A DNA stretch of 64,000 nucleotides from Ignavibacterium sp. (GTDB lineage Bacteria; Bacteroidota; Ignavibacteria; Ignavibacteriales; Ignavibacteriaceae): positions 896,903 to 960,902 of the forward strand of contig JAVSMP010000001.1 in assembly GCA_032027145.1 (NCBI GenBank), read 5' to 3'. The position numbers and the translations under genes were made by a program. The notes below the pieces were generated by a model, which worked only from the letters and a program-made list of their open reading frames with translations, was not told the origin of the DNA and did not search any database. Position 1 is the stretch's first letter, and each line of letters begins with the position of its first letter. This document shows, piece by piece, positions 61,763 through 64,000 of this stretch.

Positions 61763-63355
61763 CTACTTTGCTAAAATCATCTTACGTGCTTGAGTAAAAC
61801 CTGGTGTTGTTAATTGATAAATATAAACGTCGCTTGGAAGATTGCTTGCATTAAATTCAACTTCATAATTTCCTGCTGGTTTTATCTCATTTACTAATGT
61901 TCTTACTTCTTCACCAAGAGAATTAAATATTTTCAAAGATACTTTTCCATCATCCTTTAATGAATATTTTATTATTGTACTTGGATTAAATGGATTGGGA
62001 TAATTTTGAGAAAGGAAAAACTCAAAAGGGATTCCAACTTCAACTTCTACTATATTTGAGTATTCGAATGACCCATCAAAATCTATTTGCTTTAATCTGT
62101 ATTGATATTTCCCAGTTTCTAAATTCTTATCAACAAAAGAATATGCTTGGGGTTCTGTTGTTGTAACATTTCCATTTACAAAACCGATATTTATCCATTC
62201 CTCATTTTTCGTCTCTCGTCTTTCGATTTGAAATCCCTGATTATTCATCTCTGTAGCAGTAACCCAAGTAAGTAAAACATTTTCATTGATTACTTCGATA
62301 GAAAATGATGAAAGTTCTACTGGTACAATCCTGGTTGCAGTTCTGTACACCCCATCTAAATGATTCCCTGACCAAATATAGCCACTTAAATCTGTAGCAA
62401 GCCAAAATGCCCCTTGACCAGGTAATCCGTAATTTAACCATGAAATACCATTGTCATTGGTAAGATATACGTACCCCGCACTAGCATAGATATCATCATT
62501 TGAGTATACTACGAAATCAATTGGACAAGATAAGCCTGAAAAGGTATTTGTATTTAACCAATTTAATCCATCATCTGTTGTTTTATAAATCCCGCATGAT
62601 CCTAACCCTGGATCATACGCACTTGCCAGAACAGAACCACCCGCCAGATAGACCAATGTAGTTACTCCAAGAAATGTATGTCTGTCCCAATTCAATCCTA
62701 AATCTGTTGAACGATATAGACCGAACCAGGAAGCAAAGTCATTTCCAAAAAACATATAGCCATTTGTATTTTTTCCAATATTCCTTGCTCCAGGATCAGT
62801 AAAATTTGTACTTTGCCAAGTAATACCATTATCAGTTGATCTATGTATGCCATAATAATTACTTGCATACATAATTCCACCAATTTCATTAGGTATTATC
62901 GTTATATCATAAAATTCATTTACTAATTTGCTGTTTAATGTATCTGCTATCTTTGCCCAATATTCACCCCCATCAGTTGATTTATACAAACCACATCCGG
63001 TATTAGGAAAACTAGTTGCTCCTATAAAAATATTTCCTTCATAATCAATAAAAATTTTGTTTATCAATCCAACTTGTAATCCATTATTTTTAAATATCCA
63101 TGTCCCTCCATTATCTGTAGTTTTAAATACACCACCATTAGAACCAATGTAAATATATCCACTATCATCAGTTGCAATATCAAATACTTCTTCCCCTGCC
63201 AGCCCCATAAATTCCCACTGCGGGGTTTGTGCGAGAGTTTTATAATTTAATAATGTGGTTATCAGTATAATGAGAATCTTAAATCTATAGAGAATTAACT
63301 TATGGGGGTTAAATGATTTGTGTACAGCAAATCTTGTTCTGATTTTAGTTTCCAT
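61763..63355 (-). CDS. BNR-repeat protein with T9SS sorting domain
   Basis: A 530-residue secreted protein. After a signal-anchor-like start (RFKILIILITTLLNYKTLAQ) it forms a beta-propeller of sialidase-type repeats: VFKTTDNGGTWIF, LYKSTDGGEYWAK, IHRSTDNGITW, LYRSTDLGLNWDR, IYKTTDDGLNWLN, VYLTNDNGISWLN. A Fn3-like segment (ELSSFSIEVINENVLLTW ... QIERRETKNEEW) and a T9SS type A domain (QNYPNPFNPSTIIKYSL ... RKMILAK) follow. No catalytic residues of sialidases are evident, so it is more likely a sensor or adhesion propeller. The DNA coding for its sorting domain is nearly identical to that of the next gene. Confidence 0.85.
   Translation of the reverse strand: METKIRTRFAVHKSFNPHKLILYRFKILIILITTLLNYKTLAQTPQWEFMGLAGEEVFDIATDDSGYIYIGSNGGVFKTTDNGGTWIFKNNGLQVGLINKIFIDYEGNIFIGATSFPNTGCGLYKSTDGGEYWAKIADTLNSKLVNEFYDITIIPNEIGGIMYASNYYGIHRSTDNGITWQSTNFTDPGARNIGKNTNGYMFFGNDFASWFGLYRSTDLGLNWDRHTFLGVTTLVYLAGGSVLASAYDPGLGSCGIYKTTDDGLNWLNTNTFSGLSCPIDFVVYSNDDIYASAGYVYLTNDNGISWLNYGLPGQGAFWLATDLSGYIWSGNHLDGVYRTATRIVPVELSSFSIEVINENVLLTWVTATEMNNQGFQIERRETKNEEWINIGFVNGNVTTTEPQAYSFVDKNLETGKYQYRLKQIDFDGSFEYSNIVEVEVGIPFEFFLSQNYPNPFNPSTIIKYSLKDDGKVSLKIFNSLGEEVRTLVNEIKPAGNYEVEFNASNLPSDVYIYQLTTPGFTQARKMILAK
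61833..62058. repeat. 226-bp duplicated block, copy 1 (sorting-domain coding DNA)
   Basis: This block matches 63775-64000 without gaps; by eye I count five mismatches in 226 bases. It codes for most of the T9SS sorting domain of the BNR-repeat protein. The duplication may extend beyond the right window edge. Confidence 0.9.
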
Positions 63356-63704
63356 ACCAATCTTCTCCTATATTTTATTCTAACAAATATTAAGCCTAAA
63401 ACGTATCTTAAAATTATGTTAAAAATAAAGCCGTAACAAATTGTGGCGGGTAAAATGTATTATGCTTAAGAAAGAATTACAAAGAAAAAATATTTTACAA
63501 AGCCTTTTAAGTAATGTAAGCTAAATAATCGTTGGTAAAAATACTTTTAAATCGTTTTATAACAATAGAGTAATTTATTTTCTGTTTTTTGTATTGAAAT
63601 AAATAAGGCGATCCAAAGACCGCCTTATTATTCTTAAATGTTGGATGTTCAGTTTTCTAAAACATTAATGCATTTATTGAACATATATGATTATAGATTG
63701 ATCG
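63356..63704. other. 349-bp intergenic region
   Basis: No gene. It holds the upstream region and SD (AGGAG) of the BNR-repeat gene at its left end and the terminator of the partial gene at 63602-63629. Confidence 0.45.
63602..63629 (-). terminator. terminator of the partial T9SS gene (leftward)
   Basis: AATAAGGCG (63602-63610) and CGCCTTATT (63621-63629) form a 9-bp stem, followed by TATTT on the minus strand. Confidence 0.8.
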
Positions 63705-64000
63705 TTACTTTAACAGTATCATTTTCTTAGATGAAACAAAATCACCACTTTGTATACTATATATATAAACACCACTTGGAAGATTGCTTGCATTGAATTC
63801 AACTTCATAATTTCCTGCTGGTTTTATCTCATTTACTAATGTTCTTACTTCTTCACCAAGAGAATTAAATATTTTCAAAGATACTTTTCCATCATCCTTT
63901 AATGAATATTTTATTATTGTACTTGGATTAAATGGGTTGGGATAATTCTGAGAAAGGAAAAACTCAAAAGGGATTCGAACTTTAACTTCTACTATATTTG
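63705..64000 (-). CDS. C-terminus of a T9SS-sorted protein (cut by window end)
   Basis: The 3' part of a gene that continues past the right edge. The stop TAA is at 63705-63707. The visible 97 residues are a T9SS type A sorting domain beginning RIPFEFFLSQNYPNPFNPST and ending SGDFVSSKKMILLK. The last 20 residues differ from the upstream neighbour, while the part before them is nearly identical at the DNA level. The domain exported with it is not in view. Confidence 0.88.
   Translation of the reverse strand, partial: NIVEVKVRIPFEFFLSQNYPNPFNPSTIIKYSLKDDGKVSLKIFNSLGEEVRTLVNEIKPAGNYEVEFNASNLPSGVYIYSIQSGDFVSSKKMILLK
63775..64000. repeat. 226-bp duplicated block, copy 2
   Basis: Counterpart of 61833-62058 at an offset of 1942 bases in the same orientation. 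Its right end coincides with the window end, so the true limit is unknown; the left limit is sharp near base 63775. Confidence 0.9.

Noticed and set aside
61763-63355. An active sialidase
   Set aside because: The repeats have the BNR-like S/T-x-D-x-G-x-x-W form, but the Arg triad and Tyr/Glu of sialidases are not evident.
1-64000. CRISPR array, tRNA or rRNA genes, prophage or intact insertion sequence
   Set aside because: No regularly spaced repeats, no cloverleaf sequences and no transposase or phage genes were seen on reading the gaps and the encoded proteins.

Overview
The window looks like chromosomal DNA of a member of the Ignavibacteria (Bacteroidota/Chlorobi group). The evidence is AT-rich DNA, many secreted proteins ending in a type IX secretion (T9SS) sorting domain with the motif NYPNPFNPSTKI, a PorV/PorQ-family outer membrane protein, a short primary sigma factor without region 1.1, one TAnnTTTG-type promoter that can be read by eye, and a mix of strong AGGAGG-type and weak ribosome binding sites. 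I see no tRNA, rRNA, CRISPR array, phage or intact insertion sequence. About 49 genes are supported; the last one runs off the right edge.

Layout. 1-12.4 kb: a secreted helical protein, a DUF1684 lipoprotein, a receiver/PAS/histidine kinase protein, RecQ, a YceI-like protein, an M16 peptidase pair (one with the zinc motif, one without), and a leftward run of four small genes (YqaA-type membrane protein, secreted thioredoxin, NTF2-like protein, secreted unknown). 12.4-17.1 kb: a rightward envelope region with a glycine-rich lipoprotein and four beta-barrel proteins, separated by terminators and one long structured leader. 17.1-36 kb: metabolism and housekeeping, with MalQ, a thioredoxin lipoprotein, a GT9 glycosyltransferase and a membrane metallophosphoesterase, a KamA-family radical SAM enzyme, a tricorn-type protease, an acyl-CoA synthetase with a DUF3365 haem lipoprotein, a MATE-like transporter, a nitroreductase, MsrB, a POT-family peptide transporter and an S9 peptidase. 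Together the M16 pair, tricorn, S9 peptidase and POT transporter suggest a life on proteins and peptides.

36-53.5 kb is the surface and secretion region, all leftward. One operon encodes a DUF4397 lipoprotein, a TonB-dependent receptor, a 1058-residue T9SS-type protein and a PorV-like protein. A second group encodes three Omp28-type proteins (each with a CxxC and a later Pro-containing loop, one fused to a PEGA domain), a T9SS-sorted protein, a TlpA thioredoxin, a DUF6029-like barrel and, further upstream, a small H-type lectin. I regard this thiol-protein group as the best candidate for an undescribed system. 53.5-61.7 kb is rightward apart from its first gene (YjbR-like): D-amino-acid aminotransferase overlapping a family B DNA polymerase, DUF1697, a glutamate-racemase homologue that carries a lipoprotein signal, a beta-CASP metallo-hydrolase and the primary sigma factor. 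61.7-64 kb holds two neighbouring T9SS proteins whose C-terminal coding DNA is almost identical over 226 bp, a recent duplication or gene conversion.

Intergenic DNA carries many clear hairpin terminators, a double palindrome of the REP type, three copies of a GGATTA-rich repeat, and a paired element upstream of the envelope genes.
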